From assembly GCA_025716855.1 (NCBI GenBank), contig JAIXMQ010000012.1, positions 434,001-498,000 on the forward strand: a stretch of 64,000 nt of DNA, in the 5' to 3' direction. Below, piece by piece: positions 11,301 to 22,450 of the stretch; positions within the stretch are counted from its first letter, which is position 1; each line of letters opens with the position of its first letter. The stretch is from Pilaira anomala. Its lineage: Eukaryota > Mucoromycota > Mucoromycetes > Mucorales > Mucoraceae. The translations under genes and the position numbers were made by a program. Below the pieces are notes generated by a model. It saw only the letters and a list, made by a program, of their open reading frames with translations. It made no database searches and was not told the origin of the DNA.

Positions 11301-12815
11301 GCGAATAGCAAGAGAAAGTTTATCACCCCACATAAGTTGAAATTGACGAGCAGTAAGCGCTTTGACTTGATCATAGTAACTAAGTACAAAAGGTGTATTA
11401 TGAGCTTGATCGAAAGCTTCTTTAAATGTCACCGCTGGCTTATCAATAGTAATTTTCTCTTCATATTCATTTCTTTCATTAATCATTCTAGCACGTATGT
11501 TTGATTCTTTATAGGCTTTCTCAAACTGAACAGAATTCATAGGGACTTGACCATTAAAATCACTGCGCACTTCACGTTCATTTAAATTGCAAAGACCAGT
11601 GAGAAAATCCGGAGTAGATTTACGAGAAGAACAATGGAAACCCATATCAGTAAAGTATGTTTTAGCATCAGTAGTAGGACCAAAATAGATACAGCGACCT
11701 TCATCTAACACCATCACCTTGTCAAAGAGATCAAAAATACTATCAGAGGCTTGATATAATGTAGAGATTGTTGTCTTCTTCATGAGATCAGTCATAATAC
11801 GAAGTGAACGAACATAATCCAAAGCAGAAGAAGCATCAAGACCACGAGTAGAGCAATCCCAACAATTAATTGAACTATGAGTTGTCATTTGTTCAGCAAT
11901 CGAAAGACGTTTACGTTCACCGCCAGAGAGACCACGAACATAAGCATTTCCGACCATAGTATTCATTTGTTTTGTCAAGCCAAGCATATTACCAAGCATG
12001 TAAAGAATTTTATCACTAAAATCTTTCTTTGACTCGCCAGGAATACGTGTTGAAGGGGTCTTATTCTTGAGAGCAAAACGAAGCGTTTCTTGAGTAGTCA
12101 AAGTAGGGTAATGAAGATCTTCTTCTTCGTTGTAACAGACTTCACCTTTAAAATATTTTCCAAATTCTTTTGCTTCTATACCGCCATAACTAACTTCGCC
12201 ATCAATGCTAGTATACGCAGCACGCATATTTGAAAGAACACGAAGCAAAGTAGAACAACCAGCACCGGGACGACCAAGGACCAACAACATTTCTCCAGCT
12301 TTACAAAAACCATCATTATCCTTGAGAATAGTAAAATCAGTACCCTTATGTCCACCCCATTTCCAGAATTGTAACATATCAGAGATAACAGACCAATTAG
12401 TAGAGATAGACCTGGCATCAGCACCTAAACCTTGAACTTTCAAATCCTTCCAGATCACACCCATATTTTTTGTCTTTAACCCAGCAGCAGTCAGTTGAGT
12501 ATTCTGATCTGCAAGAAAATCAGTCAAATCAAATTCTTCTTTACTGGTACCCTTTTCCAAATCATGTTGAGTAGAGGCCCGACGAGATTGTTGGGTTAAT
12601 TCTCTTTCTAATGTTCTGTACTCTTGAAGCGCATTTTGAATATCTACCGCATTACCATTTTCTTCACCGAATGCACCGTCAATAGGTCTGTAAGATCGAG
12701 TAGTGTAAGGAGCATGATTATCGCTAGTTACTGTTTCGGTTTCATCGACGCTGGATCGATAATAAACATCTTCAGCATCAAGTACGTTTGGATAATCTGT
12801 TGATTTAGAATCCAT
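8395..12815 (-). CDS. full-size PDR-type ABC transporter (ABCG family)
   Basis: Two exons, 12815-10983 and 10902-8395, form one protein of 1446 aa; the halves look like separate ORFs only because of an 80-bp intron. Architecture is (NBD-TMD)x2. NBD1 has Walker A GRPGAGCST at 181-189, signature GLSGGERKRLSIAE, and a PDR-type altered Walker B (INCWDCSTRGLDASSALD). NBD2 has Walker A GSSGAGKTT, an altered signature region (VGISVEERKRLTI) and Walker B LLFLDEPTSGLDAQSS. Such asymmetric ATP sites are normal for fungal PDR pumps. The N-terminal PDR extension (about 50-165) and extracellular Cys-rich loops before the last TM are present. Family members sit in the plasma membrane and export lipids and toxic compounds. 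The intron falls inside TMD1, at DNDAGK|FFFFILFTM, within a transmembrane segment. Confidence 0.95.
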
Positions 12816-14305
12816 TAGCCAGATAGTTAGTTACGTAAAAATCTGGGGAAAATAAAAGAAGGTGCTTGTGGACACACAAACAAAATTTTGTAAATAATTT
12901 TTAGAGAAGAAAAATATAGTTTTTCAAAAAAAGTAAAATAAAAGGATTTTTTTATGGTCCTTTTATATAAATTTTTTCTTCTTCTTTATTTGGAAAGTTT
13001 AAAGATATAGTCAGTTTTTCAATGTAACATTGAGAAAAGTGACAGGTAAAAGCGGTGTCTATTAATAATCGCATACCCGACCGTTTATTCCTTTATCGTC
13101 GATACGCTATAAGAGGCTTTCTGTGTAAGCAACCATTACTTATCTACATGTATTATTTGTTACTTTAAAGCATCATTGGCTTATTCTTGATCTTGATCTG
13201 TGAATACTTTGAGACACGACCAATTGTATAAGTTTTTTTTTTTTTTTTTTTTTTTTTTTTCGGTTTTGTTCCTTGACATTTCTGTGAATTTTTTTTTTCT
13301 AGTAGATTATTAATTGTTCGATTCCATTGTATTATTAATTATTTTCTTCCATGAATTATTAATTATTTGCTTCAATGTATTTATCAGCGTTTTAAACTGT
13401 GTTAAAAAGTACGAAAAAAAAATTTTTTTTATAGAGATAATTCCTTGTAACCGTGTGATTTCTGCCTCAGGAACAATCCCCCTATTGGATAACTTTTAGA
13501 AACGAAGAATGGTAAACGTGCCGGTTGTTCCTTGTCAAGTTTATGGGCCTTATTAGCTCGGATACTGAAAGTTTTTTATGAGTCTCTTTTTAAAGAAATT
13601 TTTTATATAAATGGGTTTTTATGGCTACAAAAAAAAAAGCAAATATATAGATGTATTCGGTTCAACACTTTTAGTTTCTATTTGACAAAGACCAGGCCCA
13701 CGGTACTTTTTTTTTTTAGTCACAGTAGCTAAACTATATACGTACATGTCGTACCACTACATCGTTACCATCTTTCTATTTTTTCTTATTTTCTGTTATT
13801 TTTGAATTTTATTTTCTTTGTTTATATTTTTTATTTAAAAGCCACATGTCAGAAACGAGATATAAAATAGGAATAAAGTAATAAAGACGTGTATATTATA
13901 ATGATATCTTCTGTCTTTATTTATTAAAATTTTGTTAGCAAGTAGGTTTTTATACCTTCTTTTCATCGGGCTTCGCCAACAAGAGCCATATAAAAGAACA
14001 GTAGGAAACAAATCCCCAAGAGTTGGAAGTTTTTTATTTTTTAAAAATAAAAAAGAGAAATGACATAATGTTTGCCCACCGGTAACCGTACTCTTTAACG
14101 TTTATTCGACCGCCAATAAATTAAGCTGTTACTTCTATATCTTTACAATCCGAATACTTCTCTGAACCAAAAATAGTTTCCCAGAAAATCTTTTAGTCTT
14201 GTCAAAATATACATTAAAAACTGTCAATTCTTTCATAAATCTGTTCTATTTCTAGCGCTATCATAAAGTAGCGTTCGACTACGACTGATCTACAAAACTT
14301 TAAAA
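12816..14305. other. intergenic upstream of ABC transporter; no gene seen
   Basis: 1.5 kb of AT-rich sequence with a 33-T tract (13231-13260). Small ORFs here (for example 13314-13499 and 13532-13732) are dominated by Phe, Ile and Lys codons and look like chance. It presumably holds the ABC transporter promoter. Confidence 0.5.
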
Positions 14306-14640
14306 ATGGTACGTTTCAAATTTAAATGCAGTAGTACAAAAAAACTTTTTAAAAGTGTGAACATTGTTTTCAGCGGGAATAATTCAACCGAGCTTTACCA
14401 TACCCAATCTTTTTACTTCAATTTATTTAATGTTAGACTCACTGTATATATTTTTCCTTTTTTGATTTCGGGGAGTACGGATAGGATATTTGGCATTACA
14501 AGAATTTGTGCACAGAAGTTGTAAATTACTTGTCTTACAAACAAGGTTTGTGTGTAAATATAGTATGATGATATATATACATGGGACAGTATGAGGAATT
14601 GTGTATGTTCAAAAAGCGGCAAGAGTTCCAATTTTAAAAA
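14306..14640 (+). pseudogene. probable decayed Pop5 (RNase P/MRP subunit) remnant
   Basis: The stretch starts with MVRFKFK, the hallmark N-terminus of Pop5. In order it then shows LYHTQSFYFNLFN, VRLTVYIFP and TDRIFGITRICAQ, matching in order the Pop5 helix, the SLxVKYF strand and the GIIRVSR strand. Downstream, in two other frames, come VVNYLSYK and IHGTV(stop)GIVYVQKAAR, matching the VWxALTF helix and the VHVSGTIxxxQKAAI segment. Order and spacing (335 bp for about 111 codons) fit a short Pop5, but stops and frame changes interrupt it and I found no intron set that restores it. Family similarity is judged by eye. A highly divergent intron-containing gene is the alternative. Confidence 0.42.
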
Positions 14641-14807
14641 AAAAAATAGAGATTTATTTATTAGATTCAGAAAATATTTAGATAAATGAAAAAACAAAAC
14701 AAAGTAGAGCGTAATGACTCATAGCTTTGTTATTTATGCATGGAAAAAGACATAAATACTGTTTTCGTATAAATTGCATAAAACAAATTACAGAAATACA
14801 GTTTTTT

Positions 14808-16406
14808 TTAATCCCAACCACCGACATCCAAACCAGTACCCGAATTGCTTGCTTCTTGCTTCTTGCTTTCGCTTTCTAATGCAGCGACAACATCTGTTGT
14901 CTTCTTACCAGCCTTAGCTAACTTCTTTGATTTGTCTACAACACCTACGACACCAGTCTCAGCCTTAGTTTGAGGCTTTTGAGGTAAGGCAGGAGTGACA
15001 GATGCAGCAACTGGTGCAGCGGGTTCCTTCTTCGAAACTGTTTCTTTCTTAGCAGTGACAGTCTTGGTTGTTTTAACTTTCTTTTTCTCAACAGGTTTAT
15101 CCTCGGGCTTAAGGAAGAAGAGATCCTTCTCATCAGAAGCTGCCTTCTTCTTTTTCTTTAAAGCAGGTTCATCGCTAGATTCAGCAGTAACAGATTTCTT
15201 AGATTTAACTTTAGTAATCTCAGCAGCTTTCACTTTACGCTTCTTGTTTTCAACAACGGGAGCATCAGCTTCTGTCATCTGAACATCACCATCTTCATCT
15301 ATATCTCCTCTATCCTTCTTTTCCTTCTTTTCCTTTTGTAACTTCATTCTCTTCATACGTTGTTTCTTTTCGACAATATTAACATTTTCTCTTTGCTTCT
15401 TTTTACGTTCCAAAAATTTAGGATCAAATCTTTCACCATCTAAAATACGAAGAGAAGGCACAAGATCAAGAATCTAAATTATCGCATGAAATTTAGTTTT
15501 TTTTTTCTGAATAATTTTAAATCATATACACATATATTTACCTTTTCAAGATAATCTTTCTTCTTAGTAATAGGATTTCCCTTTAAATTCAAATTATGAA
15601 GTTTTGTTAAAGAACCAAAAGCAGCAATATCAGCCCAGTTGGTAAGGTTATTGTTTCCGAAATCCATAATTTCAATTGCATTACATTTTCTTAAAGTTTC
15701 GGGTATCTGTGTAATTTTGTTATCGTTCAATCGAATTTCTTTGAGTAACACGTTATGTGTTAAATCAGGTACTTCAGTCAATTGATTATGAGCGGCTGAG
15801 AGTTTTGTGAGTTGTAAAAGACTAGATAATCTAGGTACTCTATCAACTTTGTTATGAGATATCACTATATAAACATGTTAATATTTGTGCGTGAGTTATA
15901 TAAATAAATATATTACCCAAAGTATTTAATTCAAGTAAAGGTTCGATATTTTCAATTTCTAAAAGGTTGTTATGGTTCAAAATAAGAGCTTTTAAATGCT
16001 TAAGTCTGGTAATATGAGGACTCATATGAATTAATTCGTTATGACTGACGTTGAGTACTAAGCAGGAGAAAGCAAATAAAAAAAGTTAATACACTTTCTA
16101 TCTACATATTTTTTTAAAAAATATGTATATCTTACCACATAAAGTTTGCAAGTGCTGAAATCCGGTAAAGTCCTTGAACTTGTTACCAGAAAGATTCAAA
16201 AGGGTGATCTGTTCAAGATCTTTTAAACCAGCAATAGATTTTTCGTCAACAAGTTCGTTATTTGCAAGGTTAAGTTTACGGAGTTCTTTACAAGCAGAGA
16301 TATCAGCTATTGAATCAATTTCCTTTTTTGAAACATTGATATCTTTAAGACTTTCGATAGGTTTGTCTTTATATATTTCAGCTATCACTTGAGTAGTTAA
16401 CTTCAT
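14808..16406 (-). CDS. leucine-rich repeat protein with lysine-rich tail (SDS22-like LRRs)
   Basis: Four exons, 16406-16136, 16057-15917, 15864-15542 and 15473-14808, encode 466 aa. Residues about 20-225 are SDS22-type LRRs (for example LRKLNLANNELVDEKSIAGL, LVLNVSHNELIHMSPHI, LKALILNHNNLLEIENI, LHNLNLKGNPITKKKDYLEK), capped by VPSLRILDGERFDP as in LRRcap proteins. The remainder is highly charged: KKKQRENVNIVEKKQRMKRM, then acidic patches and Lys/Thr/Val stretches with several KKKK runs. It ends GTGLDVGGWD. A nuclear or nucleolar scaffold role is plausible from the charged tail, but the family gives no specific function. The introns lie at equivalent positions within LRR units. Confidence 0.88.
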
Positions 16407-16637
16407 GGTTCGTATACTTTTTAAAGAAATAAAAAAATAAAAGGCATTTTTTTTTTCTCGCGAGTTTGAATCATTTAAACAAGGTCACGGCAAAGCAGTC
16501 TTGTAGAAGGAAAGAGAAAACAGAATGGGAAAAATTAAACATCATCCACCTGGATTTCTTATAACTGGAAACTCCTTAAACCCACCAATTTTTTTTATAT
16601 ATAAAAACGAGCCCTTTTAAAACTCTAACTTTATTAT

Positions 16638-18815
16638 GGCAGTAAAGCCCTTACGCCACGCTACGCGATTACTGACCTTAATCGGTTTTATTGATAAAGA
16701 AAAAGGGAAGTACTATAGCCAAGGTTTTTTTTTTTTTTTTTGTTACAGCGGAAGATTTTTTGAGCCAATGAAATGATCGGAAAAGGGAGAAAATGTAAAT
16801 TTTTAGGTAAAAATCAGCAGGTCCCGACCTTTTGAATTTTTCAAGAGGTTTAAATGTGGATATATCTCGGGATTATAAGAATTTTAGAGCAAAGCTATTG
16901 AATAGTTTATAATATAGAATTTGACGCTCTTTCGAATGGTGTAAAAATAAAAGTAGAGTAATTATAAAGATTAAAGACTATTGTGAAAAAGTCAAATTAC
17001 GGTTTTTGTTAGGGCAGGTATATTTTTCATATCTAAAGTTATGAATCCAAATACATGAAAAAATGTGTCTTTAAATTCTACATCGACTGTATATCATGTT
17101 GTATATTAGAATAATTGATTTAAGATGACTTTAATTTGACAAGAAAGAAAATTTTATCCATATCTCGATTTTTTTTTTCATTTTAGGGGTAAAAAACGGG
17201 GCGTCCATAGGGAGTTGTAGTGTATCTAGCCTACTTTTATAGGGTGTGTAACGTTTCACACTGCTTAAAATCCTATGGACACCCCATTTGTTTTTCACCC
17301 CTAAAATAAGCGCGCCTCATATAAACTACACACACCACTTTAGTATCTACACACACCACATATTTAAGCCCAGAAAACCTTTCACGTCAAGGTAAAGTCC
17401 TTCAATATCAACTATTTTATTATACATTACTATATCCAGAAAATTCTAAATTTATATGGGCAGATGATTGTATATAAAGATGTATATTTTTATATGTAAA
17501 AAATATACTTTTTCTAACAAAAACTGTTTTTCTTACATGCACTACAAATGGAGAGTGCATGTAGCATGGTCTATATACACCTCGTTTTTCGGTCCCAGAA
17601 ATCAAAATTTTGTCAAAAAATACCTTCTTGTCAAAGTAACGTTCCTCTAAATCAACTATTTCATTAAACAATATGATATACAGAAAGTGCAGAATTTGAA
17701 GGCGCATCTTTCTATATGATTTGATTTATATTATTGGAAACAGAAAATATACTTGCCCTAACAAAAACTGTAAACCGTTTTATCACAATAACCATTAATA
17801 TTTGTAATTATTTTATTTTGATTTTTGCATCATTCGAAAGAGTGCAAAATTCTGTATTTACCGTTAAAAGAACAAGCGTTAAACCCATTTTAATGTAAAG
17901 ATATATCTACCTTTCTGATTTTTGAAAAAATCCATAGGGGGGGACTAGCAAATTTTTCTAAAAAATGGAATTTTTTTCACAGCTTAAAAAAAAATAAAAA
18001 TTAGAAATGTAGATATATCTTTGTATTTAAATGGTTTTAGAGTTTAGCTTTTTATGGATGTCTAAGGTAGAATTTGACGCTCTTTCGAATGATGTAAAAA
18101 TCAAAGTAGTATAATTATAAAGTTTAATAGTCATTGCGAGAAAGCACAGCTTCTATTAGGACATGTATATTTTTTATATACAAGATAATAAATCTAAATG
18201 CATAGAAATCTTAGTTTTTAAATTCTACATCTTTGGAATATAACATTGTCTAACAAAATACGTCTGTATCCTGATTTGGTTTTTTTCCTGTTTTTGGACC
18301 TAAAAATTGAGATTTGGGTCCAAATTTCTTTCTTTTCAAATTAAAGTCTTTTATTTCACCTATTCTATTTCACTACATAATATACAATCGATGCAGAATT
18401 TGAAGGCGCATCTTTCTATTGATTTAGAATTATTATTTTTTATGTAGAAAATATACTTGCCCTAACAAAAACTGTATATCGTTTTTTCATAATACCTATA
18501 AACATTTGTTACTATTTTACTTTGCTTTTTGCATCATTAAAAAGAGCGTCAAATTCTACATGTATTGGTAAAAAGCTAAGCTTTAAAACCTTTTTAATGT
18601 AAAGATGTATGGATATTTCTGAATCTTGAAAAAATCCATAGGGGGGGACTGGCTTATTTTTGCCTAAAAATACACTTTTTCCTCCTTTTCCGATGATTTG
18701 ATTGGCTCAATTTTTTTTCGTTACAAAAAAAAAAACTTGTCTATAGTATTTCATTTTTTCTTTATTAAGAGACTAATGAAGGTTAGTAAACAGGTAGGGT
18801 GTTGCTATAGCAATA
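16638..18815. mobile_element. large foldback element with long terminal inverted repeats, no transposase
   Basis: The left end (GGCAGTAAAGCCCTTACG...; about 16638-17020) is an imperfect reverse complement of the right end (about 18450-18815). Shared landmarks in inverted order include TGAGCCAATGAAATGATCGG versus CCGATGATTTGATTGGCTCA, GACGCTCTTTCGAATG versus CATCATTAAAAAGAGCGTC, and GTTAGGGCAGGTAT versus TTGCCCTAACAAAAAC. The interior carries further direct and inverted sub-repeats (AATTTGAAGGCGCATCTTTC, and CCATAGGGGGGGACT at about 17932 and 18638). No open reading frame resembles a transposase, so this looks like a non-autonomous DNA transposon or composite foldback. Exact ends and target duplication could not be fixed by eye. 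Confidence 0.7.
17182..17306. repeat. short palindromic unit inside the foldback element
   Basis: The left arm TTTTAGGGGTAAAAAACGGG at 17181 with GCGTCCATAGG pairs with the right arm CCTATGGACACCCCATTTG at 17272 and TTTTTCACCCCTAAAA. The two roughly 33-bp arms are nearly perfect inverted repeats around a 60-bp loop. It has MITE-like structure and sits within the larger element. Confidence 0.7.
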
Positions 18816-19390
18816 TAATTGTACTTTCAAAAACGTTATTTTTTTTTAAAAAAAAAACTAGATGATATAAGAAAAAAAAAAAAAAAAAAAGGGTGGATGA
18901 TGAAAAGCTTCATTCCTGTATTAGGAAATCAAAGTTGATGGTGTTTAATGGCTCTTTTTTTTTATTTTAAGGATAGTAAAATTAAAAAACGTTAGCTTTA
19001 CTTTTACTTCCGAGGTATATCTAGCATGAAACTCTTCATTAATTACTTCAGCCTCCTCTTGGATAGGTAAACAACTAAACTAACAATCTTATTTTTTTAT
19101 GAAGCAATTTCTATTTCTCTAAAAATAAATAGCTTTTTTGGAAAAAATATGAACCACTTTTTGAACGAATAATGATGCATTTTGCAATAAATAGTGACAA
19201 GTCTTGAAAAGATTATGATACTCATTGGTAAATCTTATTTGCTTGGACAGAAAAAACAGTCCGTGACTTTTTCATGAATCTCATGCAAAAAAAAAACTAT
19301 ATAAAGGTGTCTTTTTTTCTCTCTTTTTTTTTTCTCTTCCTCCAAAAAAAATAAAAAAAGGTAAGCGGTAAAAGAGGGTAAAGAAAAAAA
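18816..19390. other. intergenic, no gene seen
   Basis: AT-rich spacer between the foldback element and a long poly-A tract. No protein-like ORF or RNA gene is recognised. Confidence 0.5.
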
Positions 19391-19404
19391 AGATAAAAAG
19401 AGAG

Positions 19405-19437
<33 letters not shown>

Positions 19438-19447
19438 AAAGAAAAAA

Positions 19448-19479
<32 letters not shown>

Positions 19480-19660
19480 AAAAAAAAAAAAAAGAGGGAC
19501 GTGACAGACGGGCTGTGGTGTTTCATTCCGGTGGACATTGCAGCTGGCGTTTGGCTTGGGGTGGCATTCCCTGGGTTGGGGCTTAAGTAGTGTACCTCCC
19601 CGTGGTAAGCCCTGGAAACTTTCCTTCATTGGAAAGGCCAAACACTACACTTTATCTTTT
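19391..19660. ncRNA. candidate structured ncRNA or retro-inserted unit next to a 100-bp A tract
   Basis: After about 85 bp of near-pure A (19408-19493) comes an isolated GC-rich block, 19494-19655. It can form a closing stem (TGTGGTGTTT 19514-19523 with AAACACTACA 19640-19649, one G-U), an inner hairpin (GGGCTTA 19579-19585 with TAAGCCC 19606-19612) and a second hairpin (CTTTCC 19619-19624 with GGAAAG 19631-19636). A T run follows on the + strand (TTTATCTTTTTT), and on the - strand the A tract reads as a long T run, so either strand could be a Pol III transcript. It matches no RNA family I can name. Pol III A/B boxes are not clear. Confidence 0.35.
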
Positions 19661-20284
19661 TTAAATAAATAAATAAATAAATAAATAAAAATGAAAATTA
19701 AAAATATATCTTTTTCCCTTTTTTGATGATTTCTTTTTTTTTTTCTCATGTTGAAAAAAGTATACTTCACGTTTATGTCATTATTTAAGTCCACATTCAT
19801 AATAAACAGATAAACTCATCAGCACTACATAAATAATTTTTTCTCCGTATATACATAAGTCACTTCCTAAATAAGTCATTTTTTTTTTCAACACAATGAA
19901 AAGATAATGTGTCTTTATCATCTAGTTAATAGAACTTATATATCAAAGTATTTCCTATAAAAACCTTTATTCTTAAATTATGTATGTATCTTTAGGTACT
20001 AAAGGAGTGCACTTTAAATCTGATATTTGGATAATTTTTCATGAAACTTTTATTTTGTTTTTAAAACATGAAAAAAACGGTCAGATATTTATTGGCTAAA
20101 ATAGCACATATTTCGAAGTATACAGATACACTTCAAAAATAACCAAATTTTATAATCTAAAAAGAAGCGGGTATGATATGATGATCCTGTTGCAACGAAT
20201 ATGCGCCCATAAAGGTAAATGAGGTGTTTGAAACGTCCAATGTTTTCCAGAATACTTGTAAGCATGAAGCCATAAAGCAAATTG
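19661..20284. other. intergenic with TAAA microsatellite
   Basis: Starts with about seven AAAT units (19663-19690) followed by AT-rich sequence. A 72-codon - strand ORF (20089-20307) runs into the repeat copy and has no recognisable motif; I treat it as chance. Confidence 0.45.
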
Positions 20285-21098
20285 AGCGCATTATATAAAC
20301 TACACACACTACCTTACCATCTACATACACTACATATTTAAGCCCAGAAAATCTTTCTTGTCAAAGTAAAGTCCTTCAATATTAACTATTTTATTATACA
20401 ATACTATATCCAGAAAATTCTAAATTTATATGGGCAGATGATTGTATATAAAGATGTATATTTTTATATGTAAAAAATATACTTTCTCTAACAAAAACTG
20501 TTTTCCTTACATGCACTACAAATGGAGAGTGCATGTAGCATAGTCTACATACACCTCGTTTTTTGGTCCCAGAAATCAAGATTTTGACAAAAAATATCTT
20601 CTTGTCAAAGTGAGGTCCCTCTAAATCAACTATTTTATTACACAATATAATATACAGAAAGTGCAGAATTTGAAGGCGCATCTTTCTATATTTCTAAAAG
20701 TATATATTTAGATGTGCAAAATATACTTGCCCTAACAAAAACTTTATTTCGTTTTCTCACAATAAACATAAATAATTATTATTACTTAGCTTTGATTTTT
20801 ACATCATTAGAAAGAGCACAAAATTCTACATATGTCATTCAAAGGCCAAGCTTTAAAAACTTTTTAATCTAAAGATGTATGGATATTTCTGAATCTTGAA
20901 AAAATCCATAGGGGGGGACTGGCTTATTTTTGCCTAAAAATACACTTTTTCCCCCTTTTTCGATGATTTGATTGGCTTAAAAAAATTTTCGCTACAACAA
21001 AAAAATCATGTCTACAATACCTCGTTTTTCTTTGTCAAAGAGACTAATTAAGGCCAGTAAACACAGATAGTGTAGCGTAAGGACTTTGCTACTGTAAT
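20285..21098. mobile_element. partial second copy of the foldback family
   Basis: 20287-20735 is a close direct repeat of 17312-17760, sharing for example ATATAAACTACACACAC, ATTTAAGCCCAGAAAA and TGGAGAGTGCATGTAGCAT. It then continues into 20870-21098, which repeats the right terminal repeat of the first element (CCATAGGGGGGGACTGGCTT, then GAGACTAAT..AGGCCAGTAAAC and GTAGCGTAAGGACTTTGCTA). The left terminal repeat is missing, so this is a truncated or deletion-derived copy. The similar - strand ORFs in both copies (17420-17707 and 20394-20681) come from this repetition. Confidence 0.7.
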
Positions 21099-22048
21099 AA
21101 AATGGGAGTTTAATAGAAGGAATCGTTTTTTTAAAAGTAGAATGGGTGATGTAAGAGGGAGGTGGGGGAAGGAATATGTATAGATTATGTATTAGAAAAT
21201 CCAGGTGGGTAATGGCTCTTGTTTAATACCGGTTTTGTTGAAGAGAATTAAAATTTATACGAGTACGTACCATATAAAACGTCAAAATTATGTTCTTTAA
21301 TTTATTTCTTTACATATTTTTTTCTTCTTTCTTCTCCAAATAAAACATGAATACTTTCATTACTTTCGCTTTAATCTTTTGTTTTATTTCATACAAGTGA
21401 TTGTACCAGAAGAAAAAAATAACTTTAAAACACGCATAACGCATGTTGTCAATGGAAAGATATATCAGAAAGCCGTAAAACCTGAATTTCTCAGAAGATT
21501 TAGATTCTCTCGAATGACAAATCATACTTCTATTTGTAATTAAAAAAGTAAATGTTTGAAAAAAGTATAACTTTCTAAGGTGAAGGTTATTGTTTTATAA
21601 TTAAAACATTTTGATTTTTCATCAAGAATTACTTTATAGTTAGGAAATAAGAATACATTCTGCATTGTGGCAAGACAGACTTTTTTTTTCTTCAAAAAAG
21701 GGCAAACTTGATTCAAGCTAGAAAAATTATAAGTAAATTATGTAAAAAATTGTGGGCCTTCATTTCGCCACATAACTAGTAAATTTCTTTTTAACTCTAC
21801 TTTTATGTGGAGGTGGTCAGCTCTCTAGCGTGATTATTACTGCAAACAATGAGTCCCGATTCTACATACATACACTACCTATGCAATAATTAGAAAGGAT
21901 TAAATCATTGTCAAATTAAACAACTTTTTTAAAGATATATTTACATATAAAATAAAAAAATTTATCAGCACTCTTCTTGTTTCTTTTTTGAGCTTTTTAT
22001 TATTATTATTATTATTACTTTTTTTCTATTCAAACCTTTTAAAGTAAC
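21099..22048. other. intergenic, no secure gene
   Basis: AT-rich. A 71-codon ORF on the - strand (21525-21310, starting MICHSRESKSSEKFRFYGF) has mixed composition but no motif or conserved context, so I leave it uncalled. A TTA microsatellite (about 21998-22016) precedes the C2H2 gene. Confidence 0.4.
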
Positions 22049-22450
22049 ATGAGTACACCTTCGAGCTCTAGAGCAGCATTAGAAAAGACTCCTGTACACC
22101 TGAACTATGCTTGTTTCATATGTGGTGTCATTCTAAGTAGCTCAAAGACTTGTATCAAGCACATAGAAAAGATCCATCGCTATATCATTCCATCTCGCCA
22201 GGGTAGAAGGCCTATACATGAACAATATTCATATACCCCAGATAGGAATGGAACGTTTACAATTGAAGAGTATGCTTGTCCTTCATGTTGGTTTCACTCG
22301 CCTTATGCTGATTTGGAAACTTTAAATGAGCATGTAAGAAGTGAGCATGATCCGCTTCGAATAAAAATGACAGAAGACGAATTTACGGGAAAATTTGTTG
22401 CAATTGTAGATGAATTGATGGTGCTGCTTCGAAATACTTTTATGAAATAA
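22049..22450 (+). CDS. small two-finger C2H2 zinc protein
   Basis: Single exon, 133 aa. Two C2H2-type zinc sites are visible: C22/C25/H38/H43 (C-x2-C-x12-H-x4-H in YACFICGVILSSSKTCIKHI) and C77/C80/H95/H100 (C-x2-C-x14-H-x4-H in YACPSCWFHSPYADLETLNE). A basic linker, SRQGRRPIHEQYSYTPDRNG, separates them, and the C-terminal 30 residues form a probable amphipathic helix (FVAIVDELMVLLRNTFMK). DNA or RNA binding is likely from the fold. No known family is recognised; it may be lineage-specific or derived from a transposon-linked finger protein, since it lies just beyond the repeat island. The start is the first ATG after a TATT-rich leader. Confidence 0.78.
   Translation: MSTPSSSRAALEKTPVHLNYACFICGVILSSSKTCIKHIEKIHRYIIPSRQGRRPIHEQYSYTPDRNGTFTIEEYACPSCWFHSPYADLETLNEHVRSEHDPLRIKMTEDEFTGKFVAIVDELMVLLRNTFMK

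Noticed and set aside
8395..12815. Two separate half-size ABC transporters
   Set aside because: The two reading frames are joined by an 80-bp GT..AG intron in phase; together they make the standard (NBD-TMD)x2 PDR protein.
19281..19641. Long Phe-rich ORFs around the A tract
   Set aside because: They arise from translating the homopolymer; only the GC-rich block has non-trivial content.
17420..20681. Repeated 95-codon ORFs at 17420-17707 and 20394-20681
   Set aside because: They are copies within a duplicated repeat core; reading frame is not otherwise supported, so I do not call a repeated gene.
16638..21098. LTR retrotransposon or autonomous DNA transposon
   Set aside because: No reverse transcriptase, integrase or transposase motif is present; repeats are inverted, not LTR-like.
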